Below, in pieces: positions 5,662-5,822 of a stretch of 5,822 bases of DNA. The translations under genes and the position numbers were made by a program. The DNA is from Candidatus Hydrogenedentota bacterium (GTDB taxonomy: Bacteria > Hydrogenedentota > Hydrogenedentia > Hydrogenedentiales > GCA-2746185), in contig DTSJ01000031.1 of NCBI GenBank assembly GCA_012965445.1, positions 1 through 5,822 on the forward strand, given 5' to 3'. The number at the start of each line of letters is the position of its first letter. Position 1 is the stretch's first letter. The notes under the pieces were generated by a model, which saw nothing but the letters and a program-made list of their open reading frames with translations, searched no databases and was not told the origin of the DNA.

Positions 5662-5822
5662 GTGGCTGAACCCATTATTAGCATTGTAAAACCGCAAAAA
5701 TATCTATATAGTGGACTCGTCGCGGTGCTTCCTGGCATCGTAGGTTTAGCGGATGCCTATGTCGCGGGATTCGGCCATTTCATCTCGCAATTACTGAAAT
5801 CAACGGGAAGCAGATATGGCCA
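5662..5822 (+). CDS. Possible 5' part of an unrecognised gene running off the right edge
   Basis: A plus-strand frame is free of stop codons from 5578 (after a TGA at 5575-5577) to the window end, 81 codons, while the two other plus frames and all three minus frames are closed in the last 160 bases. Possible starts are GTG 5662, TTG 5650 and TTG 5614; there is no ATG and no clear Shine-Dalgarno sequence before any of them. From GTG 5662 the product starts MAEPIISIVKPQKYLYSG and contains a hydrophobic stretch (about residues 14-42) that could cross a membrane. I do not recognise the family. It would be divergent from the DUF420 gene. The open frame may be chance, so this is a tentative call. 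Confidence 0.3.
   Translation, partial: MAEPIISIVKPQKYLYSGLVAVLPGIVGLADAYVAGFGHFISQLLKSTGSRYG

Overview
This is bacterial chromosomal DNA with an ordinary housekeeping layout. The set smg (DUF494) – topA – Xer recombinase – DUF420 membrane protein, with clear sigma70-type promoters, fits a Gram-negative-type bacterium outside the best-studied groups. I cannot name the phylum from sequence alone. No tRNA, rRNA, insertion sequence, CRISPR array or phage gene is visible.

Layout. Bases 1-107 (minus strand) hold an extended -10 promoter, a leader and possibly the first nine codons of a gene leaving the left edge; those codons resemble the start of FabH. Bases 108-535 are an apparently non-coding divergent intergenic region. 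A strong sigma70 promoter (536-565) then drives smg (619-1071) and probably topA (1154-3595), with a GC-rich hairpin (1094-1128) between them. TopA is a full-length type IA topoisomerase with five tetracysteine zinc motifs. After a small hairpin and an extended -10 promoter comes 3673-4968, a tyrosine recombinase of the XerC/XerD family with all six catalytic residues. It is joined in frame, through about six residues, to a complete glutaredoxin-type ArsC/YfgD-like domain. A five-helix DUF420 membrane protein (5022-5573, minus strand) is convergent with it and has its own promoter. A plus-strand frame stays open to the right edge and may be the start of another gene.

How the genes relate. TopA relaxes negative supercoils and Xer recombinases resolve chromosome dimers, so the core of the window concerns DNA topology and chromosome segregation. 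Smg is a conserved companion of topA with no settled function. The ArsC-like domain and the DUF420 protein have no obvious link to this theme.

The most notable feature is the recombinase–ArsC fusion. A single base (the TGG codon at 4603-4605) separates it from an ordinary two-gene arrangement, and an internal ribosome binding site and ATG precede the ArsC part. It may therefore be a real fusion, a recent stop-codon loss, or a sequencing error. I saw no convincing new multi-gene system here.
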